Shown here: positions 7,950-17,700 of the stretch, piece by piece | How positions within the stretch are numbered: the first letter of the stretch is position 1 | Layout: each line of letters starts with the position of its first letter | Assembly (NCBI GenBank): GCA_019422105.1 | Contig: JAHZDZ010000010.1 | Coordinates: 93,627-157,626 of the forward strand | Reading direction: 5' to 3' | From: Bacillota bacterium | Lineage (GTDB): Bacteria > Bacillota > Clostridia > Lachnospirales > Anaerotignaceae | DNA length: 64,000 nt | Notes under the pieces: model-generated | What the model saw: only the letters and a program-made list of their open reading frames with translations | What the model was told of the DNA's origin: nothing | Database searches by the model: none | Position numbers and translations under genes: made by a program

Positions 7950-9128
7950 ATGGATATGAATTTATTTGCTACATACGAGAACGAACTTATTTCTCTTCGC
8001 CGTGACATACATATGCATCCCGAATTGGGATTTCAAGAGACTAGAACCGCTGAATTGGTTGAGTCTTATCTACATGAATGCGGAATTGAAACAAGTCGTA
8101 TTGCTAAAACCGGTGTAGTCGGTTTACTTCACGGAAAGAAACCTGGTAAAACACTTCTGTTAAGAGCAGATATGGACGCACTTCCTATTCAAGAGGATAC
8201 TGGCTTACCATTTGCCTCAGTAAATAAGGGTGTTATGCATGCATGTGGCCATGACGGACATACTGCAATTTTGCTTGTAGCCGCAAAAATACTTTCACAA
8301 ATGACAGAGCAACTTTCGGGAACAATAAAATTTGTTTTTCAGCCTAACGAAGAAGAAGATGGTGCCAGCTATATGATAGAAGATGGGGTTTTAAGCAATC
8401 CCACAGTTGATTCTTCTTTTGCTCTTCATCTCTGGACTCCTATTCCCAGTGGTAAAATAGGTCTTCAATCAGGGCCTGTCATGGGTGAGATGTTTATTTT
8501 TAAATTGAGAATTAAAGGTCGCAGTGGGCATAGTTCCGCACCTCAAAACTGCAAAGACCCTATTCTATGTGCTTGTGCTGTTGTTCAAAATATTCAAGCA
8601 ATTCAAACGCGCGAAATTTCGGCTTTAGAGCCCACTAGCATTGTAGTAGGAAAGATTAACGCAGGTACAGTATGCAATATTATTCCTGATATCGCCGAAA
8701 TTGAAGGAACTCTCCGCTATCTTTATGATGGAGATGATAATGGTCCGCAACATCCTAAAATTAGATTTCGTAGGATGGTAGAAGGTATCTGTCAGGCGTT
8801 TGATGTAGATTGTGAAATTGAATTTATACCGAGCAATTATACAGTAATCAATGATGAATCCAGCGTATCTTTCTTGAAAAATCAAGTCCTTCCACATTTT
8901 GTAAGTTCAGAAGAAATTATTCCATATAATTGTATGGCTGGTGAGGATTTTTCTGCATTTACAAATCATAGCGGTATACCTGGAGCATTAATTTTTGTTG
9001 GGACAGGAAACTCCGCAGTTGGTAGCGATAAGGATCATCATAATGCAAGGTTTACAATTGATGAAAGCACTTTAATGACTGGAGTAAAGTTGCACGTTTT
9101 TACGGCTTTGGAGTTTTTACATCTGTAG
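7950..9128 (+). CDS. M20-family N-acyl amino acid amidohydrolase
   Basis: A 392-residue di-metal amidohydrolase of the HipO/AbgB/N-acetyldiaminopimelate deacetylase group. Visible motifs are LRADMDALPIQE, HACGHDGHTA (metal ligands), FVFQPNEEEDGA (catalytic Glu region), ALHLWTPIP and MAGEDFSAF. A dimerisation domain lies around residues 180-290. Such enzymes remove acyl groups from amino acids. In this island it could deacylate the product of the M24 hydrolase before the gamma-lyase acts; this is inference. GGAGG precedes the ATG. Confidence 0.85.
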   Translation: MDMNLFATYENELISLRRDIHMHPELGFQETRTAELVESYLHECGIETSRIAKTGVVGLLHGKKPGKTLLLRADMDALPIQEDTGLPFASVNKGVMHACGHDGHTAILLVAAKILSQMTEQLSGTIKFVFQPNEEEDGASYMIEDGVLSNPTVDSSFALHLWTPIPSGKIGLQSGPVMGEMFIFKLRIKGRSGHSSAPQNCKDPILCACAVVQNIQAIQTREISALEPTSIVVGKINAGTVCNIIPDIAEIEGTLRYLYDGDDNGPQHPKIRFRRMVEGICQAFDVDCEIEFIPSNYTVINDESSVSFLKNQVLPHFVSSEEIIPYNCMAGEDFSAFTNHSGIPGALIFVGTGNSAVGSDKDHHNARFTIDESTLMTGVKLHVFTALEFLHL

Positions 9129-9200
9129 GCCATATTAATGCTGTATCCTGCATCAAGTGCGTAATACCATAAAATATACCATTCATTGATATACACAAGC

Positions 9201-9229
9201 AAAGGATATGGTATTACACCATATCCTTT
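9201..9229 (+). terminator. Terminator-like hairpin after the M20 gene
   Basis: A 12-bp perfect stem (AAAGGATATGGT / ACCATATCCTTT) with a 5-base loop is followed by TTTGTTCCTCTCTT. It lies 72 bases after the amidohydrolase stop, in a non-coding stretch (9129-9390) where I see nothing else. Confidence 0.65.
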
Positions 9230-9486
9230 GTTCCTCTCTTACCTTGTTCCATAGTATTTGAATTTTTAATTCAATTCATTACCTTCTTATTTTAGAAAAG
9301 TGGAAGCGAGGCGATACTTCTGCTTGTTTTTATAATACTTCTGAACACTTTCTGTGTCGATGTATTATAATTCATACTTTTGCATTTATATTCTCTTTCT
9401 GTAACAGAAAGTTAAATTGAATTACTTCCTTGTTCACAGGGAATAAGACCCTTGTTCATTTACATATAAGCAGATTGTTCCGTGTT

Positions 9487-9556
9487 CTACCCAAGAACAT
9501 CCATTGGAAATTTGGGTATTTCCTCAATCAGTTTCAGTTCCAAGGATTGGCGCAAC
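9487..9556 (-). pseudogene. Remnant of the HTH16 gene (3' end only)
   Basis: Read on the minus strand, this stretch encodes RQSLELKLIEEIPKFPMD followed by a few changed residues and a TAG stop. It matches the C-terminus of the intact protein at 1255-1488. The rest of the gene is missing and the HTH gene follows after a short gap. It is a deletion relic within the duplicated segment. Confidence 0.8.
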
Positions 9557-9580
9557 CCTTACAAGAACATGAATTTATCC

Positions 9581-9835
9581 TCATTTAATTACATATAAAT
9601 TACTGCTTCTCCCTCCGTTATCCCGCAATCTTTTTTCTATTTCAATGTATCCATGGGATTCCAAATCTTTTAAAGCGCGTCTGACGGTACTGACTGACAG
9701 ATTCAAATCTTTTGCAATTCTTTTCAGGGAAGGGAAGCTTTTGCCTTCTTTATCGGCTCTATCCCACAGGTAGAAATATACCAGCACAGCTCGGTGGGGG
9801 ATACCTGAATCATATATCTCTCTTTTATTACGCAA
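9581..9835 (-). CDS. Small winged/HTH DNA-binding protein (right copy)
   Basis: This 84-residue protein is the paralogue of 1565-1819. It differs at a handful of positions (LNLSVSTVRR for LHLSVSTVRR, ESHGYIEIEKRLRD for EFYGYIEIEKRIRE). It follows the intact virD4 by 15 bases and is probably the original ICE locus. It likely acts as an ICE regulator; the target is unknown. Confidence 0.75.
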   Translation of the reverse strand: MRNKREIYDSGIPHRAVLVYFYLWDRADKEGKSFPSLKRIAKDLNLSVSTVRRALKDLESHGYIEIEKRLRDNGGRSSNLYVIK

Positions 9836-9850
9836 CTACTTCACCTCTCT

Positions 9851-11644
9851 TTAACATCTGAGGTTCTTTGCAATTTTTACGATGTTCCTTTCCGCAATAT
9901 CATCTTCGTCCTCCACATCCTCATCTGCGACATACCTCCTTTCTATCATTTTCTCAATAAATCTCTTGTCGGCGTAGCTTACTTTTCTAACCACGGCTTC
10001 CGGTATATCATATTTTTCATCCAATTCAATTCCCCATAAAAAAAACAGTCTCAGAATGGTTTTCATAGGATTTACGCCTGTCCTTGTCACGATGAACGTA
10101 TCTTTGGGCATGGATTTTAATTCATCCGGCGTTATGAGAGGTCGGCCAGTCATCTGCAATGACTTTGACTGGTCTTTGCCTTTTGACACACTGCCTGTCA
10201 TGACCGTCCTTTCCCCTAGATTTTTTGACAATACATTTGCTGTTTCCGAATTGGGGGCAAACCCACCATAGAGCGTTATCTGGCAGTTATCTACTATGAT
10301 TTCGCTTCCCTCCTTGCCATAGTTTTTCTCTAATTGAGCCAAACTTTGTATGATCGGTACAAGGCTGATTTTTCTTGACCTTGATGCAGAAAACATCATC
10401 TCTGCTGATTGTATCGCCGGAAGCGTGCCAAATTCATCCATAAACAGCATAACTCTATTTGGCAGTTTCCCGCCCAGCTCATCGGCAATGGAAAGCATTT
10501 CCCGGTATAGCTGCTGGATGATTAAGGATATCAGGAAATACTTTGAATCGTCTTCCTCCGGCATTATCAAAAACACGGCAGATTTTTGTTTGCAGAACTT
10601 TTCCGTGTCCAGCTTACTCTCAAAGCACAGCAACTGCTCAATTTCGCTGTCCAGAAAAGCGTTCAGGCGTGAAAGGGCCGTTGACAGAACGGAAGCCATT
10701 GCCTGCTCCGATGTATTTAAAGCGGCGCCGGAGAGCCACCTTGCTTTGTGTTCCTCCGGCAGTTTTTCCATAAGCAGTTTAAACTGGCTTTTTCCCTTTA
10801 CATTTGACGGCTCAAGCAAATCTTGAATCATTTTAAATATACTTACGATATGTCTCTGCTCTCCCATGCCATTTTTGTGGTCTTTATCATCAGGAGCATG
10901 GTCTTTCAACGTAACAGGGGAGCAGAACTCAGCCACAACCAGTATCACCGCTGTAATTAGACCTTCAGCGGAATCATAAAAGAATGCATTTTGCCCTGCG
11001 TTGGCGGAATCAAAACCGCCGCTGTTCATTACCGTTTTACTAACTATCTTTGCATATTTCTCCGCTTTTGCTTTTGCCACCAAATCGTCCGTTATGAGGT
11101 ATTCATCCATGTACCGATTTACCATACTCAGCATATTAAAGCCGTCGCTTCTGGTGGGATTTCTTAAATCCAAGACACATATATCATAGCCATAGTATTT
11201 TTTTGCGATGGGAGCATAGCTTCGTAGAATATCGCCTTTGGTATCTGTTGTAAGAAAACTCATCCCAGCCGCACAGCAATATTCTATATTGGGATAGAGA
11301 AACTTGGCGGTTTTACCGATACCTGCCGCTCCTATCATAAGTGCATGGGTATCGCCGTCATCCACAATGGCTACCGTTTTATTTCTTCCCATTCTGCACC
11401 CGATAATCAAGCCCTGCGGCAAATCCTTGGGATTATTCTTTCTCCATTCCTTGGGGCTGTAGTCTACCAGCTTAAAGGCTTTTTCAATTTCCTTCGGCGT
11501 AGCGAACCGCGCCGATCCATGCTGGCCGTCACCTACAGTTTTGCTTTTTATGTTCAGTGTTTTCTGCTCGGCGATATACATAATAAGCATAAAAGTGCAA
11601 AAAGCTATGATAAGGGGAAGAAGGGGCAGCATCTCTTTTGGCAT
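9851..11644 (-). CDS. virD4: VirD4/TraG type IV coupling protein
   Basis: This 597-residue membrane ATPase couples the relaxase-DNA complex to the secretion channel. An N-terminal membrane helix (residues ~6-25) is followed by Walker A GAAGIGKT (~105-112) and Walker B VMLFMDEFG (~400). A TraG/TraD C-terminal domain ends with an acidic tail. It corresponds to the CD1115-like coupling proteins of clostridial ICEs. The ATG has GAAAGGAGTTG upstream. It overlaps no gene but follows the TOPRIM gene by 15 bases, so they are probably co-transcribed. Its last 126 codons are duplicated at 1835-2215. Confidence 0.92.
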   Translation of the reverse strand: MPKEMLPLLPLIIAFCTFMLIMYIAEQKTLNIKSKTVGDGQHGSARFATPKEIEKAFKLVDYSPKEWRKNNPKDLPQGLIIGCRMGRNKTVAIVDDGDTHALMIGAAGIGKTAKFLYPNIEYCCAAGMSFLTTDTKGDILRSYAPIAKKYYGYDICVLDLRNPTRSDGFNMLSMVNRYMDEYLITDDLVAKAKAEKYAKIVSKTVMNSGGFDSANAGQNAFFYDSAEGLITAVILVVAEFCSPVTLKDHAPDDKDHKNGMGEQRHIVSIFKMIQDLLEPSNVKGKSQFKLLMEKLPEEHKARWLSGAALNTSEQAMASVLSTALSRLNAFLDSEIEQLLCFESKLDTEKFCKQKSAVFLIMPEEDDSKYFLISLIIQQLYREMLSIADELGGKLPNRVMLFMDEFGTLPAIQSAEMMFSASRSRKISLVPIIQSLAQLEKNYGKEGSEIIVDNCQITLYGGFAPNSETANVLSKNLGERTVMTGSVSKGKDQSKSLQMTGRPLITPDELKSMPKDTFIVTRTGVNPMKTILRLFFLWGIELDEKYDIPEAVVRKVSYADKRFIEKMIERRYVADEDVEDEDDIAERNIVKIAKNLRC

Positions 11645-11659
11645 GGCATCAACTCCTTT

Positions 11660-13156
11660 CTATACCAATGCTATATCCGTTGGCGCTTCCTCCGGTTCTT
11701 CTTTATTTTCATTTAGCTTCCGCTCCATTTCATTTTTAAAATCCGTATCCATGTATACCTTAAATCGAATGGCACAGTCTGCTGTTTTTTTAAGGCATGA
11801 AAAAAGAGACTGACCTTTTTTGTTTGCTTTCGTAAGCTGGTCAACCTCTCTTTGCAGTTCCTCATATCTGTTTTTTATTCGCTGTTTATCCAAGTACGGT
11901 CTGTAGCCGGATTCCAGCTTTGTCATATAGTTTTGATATACACTTATTTGAGGGATTTCATTCTGTTCCTCCAGTGTGCATGCGGCGGTAATTGCTAAAT
12001 CGGCAATCCTCATAACATTGCTCTCTGCTTTTTTAACTGACTCTTTATTATTGCTTTGGAGAAGGGGAGTCATGGCCTTTAATTCTCTGCCTATTTGCAT
12101 TACCATAAAGTCAATTCCCGCTTTCTCATACCTCTGTTGTTTCCACTGTATATAAGGGGAATCTGTTTTTGCATTAAGTATACTTAGCTTTCGCCCAATA
12201 AAATGATATTGTTCCTTCTTCGGATGTCCCTCTGGCATAATGGGTTTCAGGTTGTTTTCAGCCCTGAGCTGCTCGTTCCAATCCTTGAATATGGGATACT
12301 CTCTTTTGATTTGTTCTGAGCTGTACCCCTTTTCCATAAGCATATCCCTGAATTTGTCATTGGCTTCTATCCCTGCTGGGTCATAATCAATGCAGATATT
12401 TATTTCCTTTATATTATCATGGATTTCCAAAAACCTAAACATTGCCTTTGGTGAAAGACCATCCAGCGCTATATAGCTTTCTTTCTGCCAATCATCAGAG
12501 TTTATGGTTAGATAAGATAGCAAATCCACCGCCGCCTCAAACACATACAGCTTATCGCCTTGCCCTGTCCAGTTAAAGCCATATTGCGGGTCAGAGCCAG
12601 CAACGGTCATTTTAAACGAGCTGTTGCTGTTTGAGCTTTTCTGATGGGCTGATTTCGGCACACCGTTTTCATCCATACCTAAAAATACAATATTGTTGTG
12701 TTTTTCCTCCTGATACATTAGACTGTCTTTTACAAACTGCTTCACGATGTCAGGGGACAAAAATCGTGTTTTTACCAAGTAAGCGAAGAGCGCTTTCATG
12801 TTTTCCGCTTTCGGCGGGAGTTTGAATTCCTGACGTTCTCTCTGCTCTTGATTATTTTGCTTATTAATGACAGTTAAAGATTCAGCGTCTTCATGGAGCA
12901 ATTCCTTAACCGCCTCACGAAAGCTGAGACCAAAGAATTCCTGAAGAAACTTCACAGGGTATCCTCCTGTATCGTTCTTGTGGTCAAACCATTTATTTTT
13001 ATAAATGGAAATACTGTCATGCTCCCCTGATGCGTCCGTGTAAACCCACTTGAACTCACTTCCGGTCTGCTTGAGCTTTTCGCCTTTCAACCTCAGAAAT
13101 TCCTCCAGATTTATATTGTTGGCTTTTTCTATCTGTTCCTTCGAGTAAAGGGCCAT
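11660..13156 (-). CDS. DUF3991/TOPRIM primase-like protein
   Basis: A 498-residue protein. The N-terminal domain carries a CHC2/DUF3991-like pattern (IYKNKWFDHKNDTGGYPVKF, ~50-75), followed by DUF3991. A TOPRIM fold comes next, with its glutamate in LYVFEAAVDLLSY (~205) and the acidic pair in INICIDYDPAGIEA (~255). Such proteins are widespread on clostridial ICEs and are thought to prime or process ICE DNA. The C-terminal half is helical and coiled-coil-like (RYEELQREVDQLTKANKK). It precedes virD4 in the same operon. A true primase activity is not shown by the sequence. Confidence 0.8.
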   Translation of the reverse strand: MALYSKEQIEKANNINLEEFLRLKGEKLKQTGSEFKWVYTDASGEHDSISIYKNKWFDHKNDTGGYPVKFLQEFFGLSFREAVKELLHEDAESLTVINKQNNQEQRERQEFKLPPKAENMKALFAYLVKTRFLSPDIVKQFVKDSLMYQEEKHNNIVFLGMDENGVPKSAHQKSSNSNSSFKMTVAGSDPQYGFNWTGQGDKLYVFEAAVDLLSYLTINSDDWQKESYIALDGLSPKAMFRFLEIHDNIKEINICIDYDPAGIEANDKFRDMLMEKGYSSEQIKREYPIFKDWNEQLRAENNLKPIMPEGHPKKEQYHFIGRKLSILNAKTDSPYIQWKQQRYEKAGIDFMVMQIGRELKAMTPLLQSNNKESVKKAESNVMRIADLAITAACTLEEQNEIPQISVYQNYMTKLESGYRPYLDKQRIKNRYEELQREVDQLTKANKKGQSLFSCLKKTADCAIRFKVYMDTDFKNEMERKLNENKEEPEEAPTDIALV

Positions 13157-13181
13157 TATATCACCGTCTTTTCTTTTTAAT

Positions 13182-13655
13182 TTATAAATTCAGTCTGTTT
13201 TCATTTTGCTCCATTTTCTGCTGAACAGAAATGTCCAAGGCATTTTCCAATGCCGATGGATTAAGCCCTCCGGCCTCGTACCCCTCAAGTATTGTATTTA
13301 AATATTGCTTAGACGGCATTCCTATTTTAAATATACTATCCATGATATAAACCATAGCTTCTGTCTTCTCTCCATTTACCTCAATATCAATATATTCTTT
13401 ATGGTAAAAATGAGGGAATCCTTCATATCTGTCAAGTCGCTTTTCATCACCTTCTTGTATTGACCAGACGAGAACAGGAACCGTCTCACCAGTTGCTTTT
13501 TCTATGGTTGCATAGGCATTTTTGGCGTCTCCACGAAACAGCATTCTGTAATCCTTTATTTCTCCATAGGCAACCTTTTTGGCTGTTGGACATCTCATTG
13601 CCATTTGCCTCAGGTTCAGATTACTGCCGTAGGCAATATAGTATTTATTTTTCAT
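13182..13655 (-). CDS. Gamma-glutamylcyclotransferase-like (AIG2/GGCT) protein
   Basis: A 157-residue protein of the GGCT/AIG2 fold. It has the substrate-loop motif YIAYGSNLN at the N-terminus and the acidic residue in RLDRYEGFPHFY, where the catalytic Glu is expected. Members cleave gamma-glutamyl amide bonds by cyclisation. Its start codon overlaps the stop of the amidoligase gene by four bases, so translation is probably coupled. Amidoligase/GGCT pairing was noted by Iyer and co-workers in their survey of ATP-grasp and COOH-NH2 ligases. I infer that the pair makes and removes an isopeptide or gamma-glutamyl linkage. Confidence 0.85.
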   Translation of the reverse strand: MKNKYYIAYGSNLNLRQMAMRCPTAKKVAYGEIKDYRMLFRGDAKNAYATIEKATGETVPVLVWSIQEGDEKRLDRYEGFPHFYHKEYIDIEVNGEKTEAMVYIMDSIFKIGMPSKQYLNTILEGYEAGGLNPSALENALDISVQQKMEQNENRLNL

Positions 13656-14686
13656 AACATCATTCCTTCCCTCGTGTAATCCATTTCACTTTGAATTTCC
13701 TGTTCTTGTATGCACACAGGTACTTCCGATGAATCAGGCAATAGCTGATTGTTATTTTGAGCCAACCGCTGCTTTTGTTTTTCTATTTGGGTAGGGTCTT
13801 TCCACGCGATATTTCCTTCCAGATGCTCCAGCAAAAACATACGGGCAGTCTCAAACTCTTTGCCTATCATGCCCAGCCTTAAAAGCCATGTGCGAAAGGT
13901 ATATTTTTCATTGGTTGAATTAGTACGTTCGTAGCGTGCTCTTTTTTGTGTCAGGGCCTGATTGCTTATGGCCAGACTTAATTGGATATATGTCTTTATT
14001 TTTCCGGCATGCATTGTGCCGTTGAACAATCGGAACTCAATTGTACCCTTTGAAAATACAGCGTGCAGATTTAATGCATGATATCTGCTAGTATGATAAT
14101 GAATGCCACTTCCATCGCTACCCTTGTACCACAATTTTTTTATATCTTCCTTGGAAGATGGTATCCTTGTGTTCAACTCCTGAATAAAGTTTTCATCAAC
14201 CTTTTTGCAGTAACTGTATTCTCTTTCAACATTTACCTGTAATGCCTTATATAGTAAATCCTCCTTGCTTCGCATGATATTTGTCAAATTTCTTAGGCTT
14301 TTTGCATCATACTTCGAAGCATCTATATGTACGTGAATTCCTGTGGAATCATTGGCAATTGCACCTTTTTTACGGAGCTGTCGCACAATCTCCTGAATTG
14401 TTTTGATATCCTTATACTTGCAGATTGGGCTTACTAGCTCCACAGAGTATTCTCCATCTTGAGTATCCATATATTCCCCTCTGCCGCATTTTATCTGCTT
14501 TTTGATGCTGCTGTCACTCATAAGAATCCACTTGCGGCTTTCATTGTCAGTCACCTCATATTTCTTATAATATCCGCCAATATACCTATAATTTGTTCCG
14601 AAATACTCAGCAATTACTTGAGCTGCCTGTTCTCTTGTGATACCCGTCATTTCTATCTCAATTCCAAAATTCTGATCCTGTATCAT
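13652..14686 (-). CDS. Amidoligase (Amidoligase_2 family)
   Basis: A 344-residue member of the glutamine-synthetase-like amidoligase family, which joins a carboxylate to an amine using ATP. The acidic N-terminal strand is GIEIEMTG (residues 8-15), followed by ELVSP (83-87), GIHVHID (116-122) and IEFRLFNGT (216-224); these are the expected metal/nucleotide and catalytic positions. The ~100 C-terminal residues are variable and Gln-rich. It is translationally coupled to the GGCT gene. The giant SLH surface protein is the next gene upstream (32 bases away). The substrate is unknown. A degenerate paralogue lies at 19275-20192. Confidence 0.85.
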   Translation of the reverse strand: MIQDQNFGIEIEMTGITREQAAQVIAEYFGTNYRYIGGYYKKYEVTDNESRKWILMSDSSIKKQIKCGRGEYMDTQDGEYSVELVSPICKYKDIKTIQEIVRQLRKKGAIANDSTGIHVHIDASKYDAKSLRNLTNIMRSKEDLLYKALQVNVEREYSYCKKVDENFIQELNTRIPSSKEDIKKLWYKGSDGSGIHYHTSRYHALNLHAVFSKGTIEFRLFNGTMHAGKIKTYIQLSLAISNQALTQKRARYERTNSTNEKYTFRTWLLRLGMIGKEFETARMFLLEHLEGNIAWKDPTQIEKQKQRLAQNNNQLLPDSSEVPVCIQEQEIQSEMDYTREGMML

Positions 14687-14717
14687 TTATACCATCTCAT
14701 TTCAAATCTTTTTCAGG

Positions 14718-17700
14718 TCACCTTACTGCCTTTATTACATAGCTGTAAAACCAGTCAGTTTCCTTAATGTCATTAAAGTGATTAGGCTTGTCTGTTTTCA
14801 AATCAGAGTACAAAATTTTATTCAGTAAAGTCACTGTCTCGGCTCTTGTTATGGTATCCGTGTAGCGGAATTTTTGGTTTTCATCACCGCTTACAATACC
14901 CGCATTGTAAAAACGTGCGATTTCATCTTTATAGTGGGAGTTGTCAATGTCAGTCAGCGGACAGGAAGTATCGTAACCGTCTGTATCAATCACATTTGCC
15001 AAAATCATAATCACTTCTTCTCTCGTGATGGGCTGTTCCGGTTTAAAACTGTTGTCTGTAAATCCCTTGAGTATCCCTGCTTTTGCTAAGTCTTCGATAC
15101 TTTCTTTTGCCCACGAATTGCTGATATCATTGAACTTCATTTTTGATTCTTCTGTGTTGACTCTGAAAATCCTATGAATAATAGAGACAAATTCAGCGCG
15201 GGTTATTTCGTTATTGGGCCTGAACGTGTTATCGGGGTATCCTGCAATATATCCTGATTCCAATTTCTCGGAAACGTACACACCATCTATCAGAGGTATA
15301 TTTTGACCGTTTTTATCTACACCGCCAGTATACTGAACGAGGGCAGAAGCTTTCTGTACATCTGTATCGGAATCTTTGTTTTTCTCTTTCGCTTTTACAG
15401 AGTGACCGCCGCCTGAGCTGTTATTGTCTGATTCATTATCCTTGTCATTGTCATCTGTGTTTTCGTTGTCACCCTTGCTATCATCTGTGTTGCTGCTGTC
15501 ATCCTTCTTATCTTCCAGTATCAAGAATAGGGTAATATTCCCGTCTACTTCGACCTCTGTGCCGGGAGCATATGCAACCCCTGAGCCGTCTGATTCTGTG
15601 TTCCATTCGACAAAAATTTTATTTTCCGGTATCTGTATTCCATCAAGACCAGCAACAGTGAAGGTATCTCCCTTCTTTATGCTTAGTGGGGAAGGGGGAT
15701 TGCCCTCAATACCGTTCAGTTCATAGGTCACAGTGCGTTCATCGCTGTAAGAGAAGCTGTATGACACCTGATTGCCAGCATAGTCCTCAGCATATACCTC
15801 ATATTCTCCAGCTCTGAGCTTTATCTGTGTATGCAAAGATTTTTCTCCGTCATTGTCGTTTCTGATTTCACTTCCGTCAGGCAAACGAACTGCCTTAATG
15901 CCTGATAAATCATCTGACACTTGTATGAGGGCGGTATCATCCACTATCTCAACATTAATAACAGGGGCCTCTTTGTCGATGGAGTCTATTGTGAATGGCA
16001 ATTCCATAATGATATATCTGTCATTGGCAACCTGAAGAATATAATCACCGTTATTTATAATCGTTACTTCTTTATTTAAAGGAGCCATCATACCCGCCGG
16101 AGTTAAATTAACAGGGTCTGCCACAATGACTTCCTGTTCTTCTATGGTGTCTGAGCTATCGGAGTTTTCCTCCATATCGTTTTCAGGCTCTGTTATTTCA
16201 CCCTCTTTATTCTCATCAGCTACAATATCTTCTGAGATTTCACTTTCTGGTTCTTTTTGTTCTTCATCTTCAGACTCCTTGGTTTCAGGTTCTGAGTTTG
16301 TGTCTTTTATTTCTTCTGTTGGAATAGTATCCGTGGTCTGTGGCTCTTTTTTCTCCACTGGCTCTGTCGGAGGCTCTGCGATGAGGCTTCGCATTCCCAT
16401 GCCATAGCCTAAATACAATTCCCGCAAATTTTCAGAATTGCTGTCGGCATAAAACTGCAGCGTTACATCTTGATTTGTCCAGCTTTTTGGGATTCCTGTA
16501 ACCATTGCCTCGATTGCATTCATCTCATAATAATCCGTACCCATTACATATTCCACAACAGCCTCATTTCCGGCTCTGTCATACGCTTTTAGAATACAGG
16601 GCAGTCTTAAACCATAATCATAGCTGTATGGCAATGTTTCCGGTGTAATTTCAGTACCATTTGGCAATACCAGCTTTTCAACCTGATCGTTGTCCGTCAC
16701 ATCTATATATCCCCATGACATTGCTCCCAGCATTGTTTCAATTTCAGGCTTTTCTCTGTCAATGGTATCAACAGTTACTACAGCGGTACTCTCGGTATAT
16801 CCGTCTGTTCCTGTTACACTGAACTCATATGTGCCATTATCATAAACATTGTAGGTAATAGGTTCTGTGTAATCATATACTTTACCTGACGGCAGTTGAA
16901 TCTCCTTAACATCGCCAAGGGCAGTAACCGTCAGCTTTTTACTCATGGTCATTTTGTCGTCCTCCACAGTTACCTTAATGGACGCTGCTCCTTCAGGTAA
17001 TGCTACCTGACGTTCACTGACGCTGACATACAGATTGATTGATAATCCCTCAGCCACTTCAATGGTTATTTGCTGTAGTCCTATGGTGTTCGGATTGTAT
17101 CCCTTTATCATGTCATAGGTCACTGGCAATAATTCTACCTTTCCAGACTCACGTCTAACCTTAAGCAGAAGTCCCTCAAGGTTTAATGCCTCGCCTTGCT
17201 CATAGTCCGTTTTAAAATCAGTGCTGATAAAATCCGCAATATCCACAATGGCATCCTCGTACTTAAATTCATAAGGCTCGGACACATTGCCATTCTCATC
17301 TTTGGCAAAAGCGTAATATGTACCGGATTCCAACAAAAGCACATCACTGGCTAATTGCCACCCATCCTCATATGGCTCAGGTGTATTATTGATGCAATAC
17401 ATATATACTCCTATATTATCCGTGGCGTTAATCAGCACTCTCGCTTCAACATCCGTATAGAAAACTTCAACAGAAGAAATAACTGGTTTTTCGGTGTCAA
17501 CATAAGGCTCGCCAGCCCAATTATATCCGGCGTCCACCGTTCTGGTTTTAAATTCGGTATTTGTGTCATATCCATATACATTTGACAATTTAGTCAAATT
17601 ATCTTTATCATAATAAAAAGAGTCACTTACCGTTTGTTCTTCTTCGCATAGATTAGTAATAGTTTCCAGATTTGAGCATCCCATAAATATATAACTGGAT

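Larger units (their letters stand above)
9391..10238. repeat. Right copy of the direct repeat flanking the cargo island
   Basis: This is the counterpart of 1135-2215. It includes the truncated HTH16 remnant, the complete HTH gene and the 3' part of the intact virD4 gene. The two copies together bracket the whole metabolic island. Confidence 0.85.

Noticed and set aside
15424..16407. Long Ser-rich plus-strand open frames
   Set aside because: They are antisense shadows of the Asp/Glu-rich linkers of the SLH protein on the minus strand.
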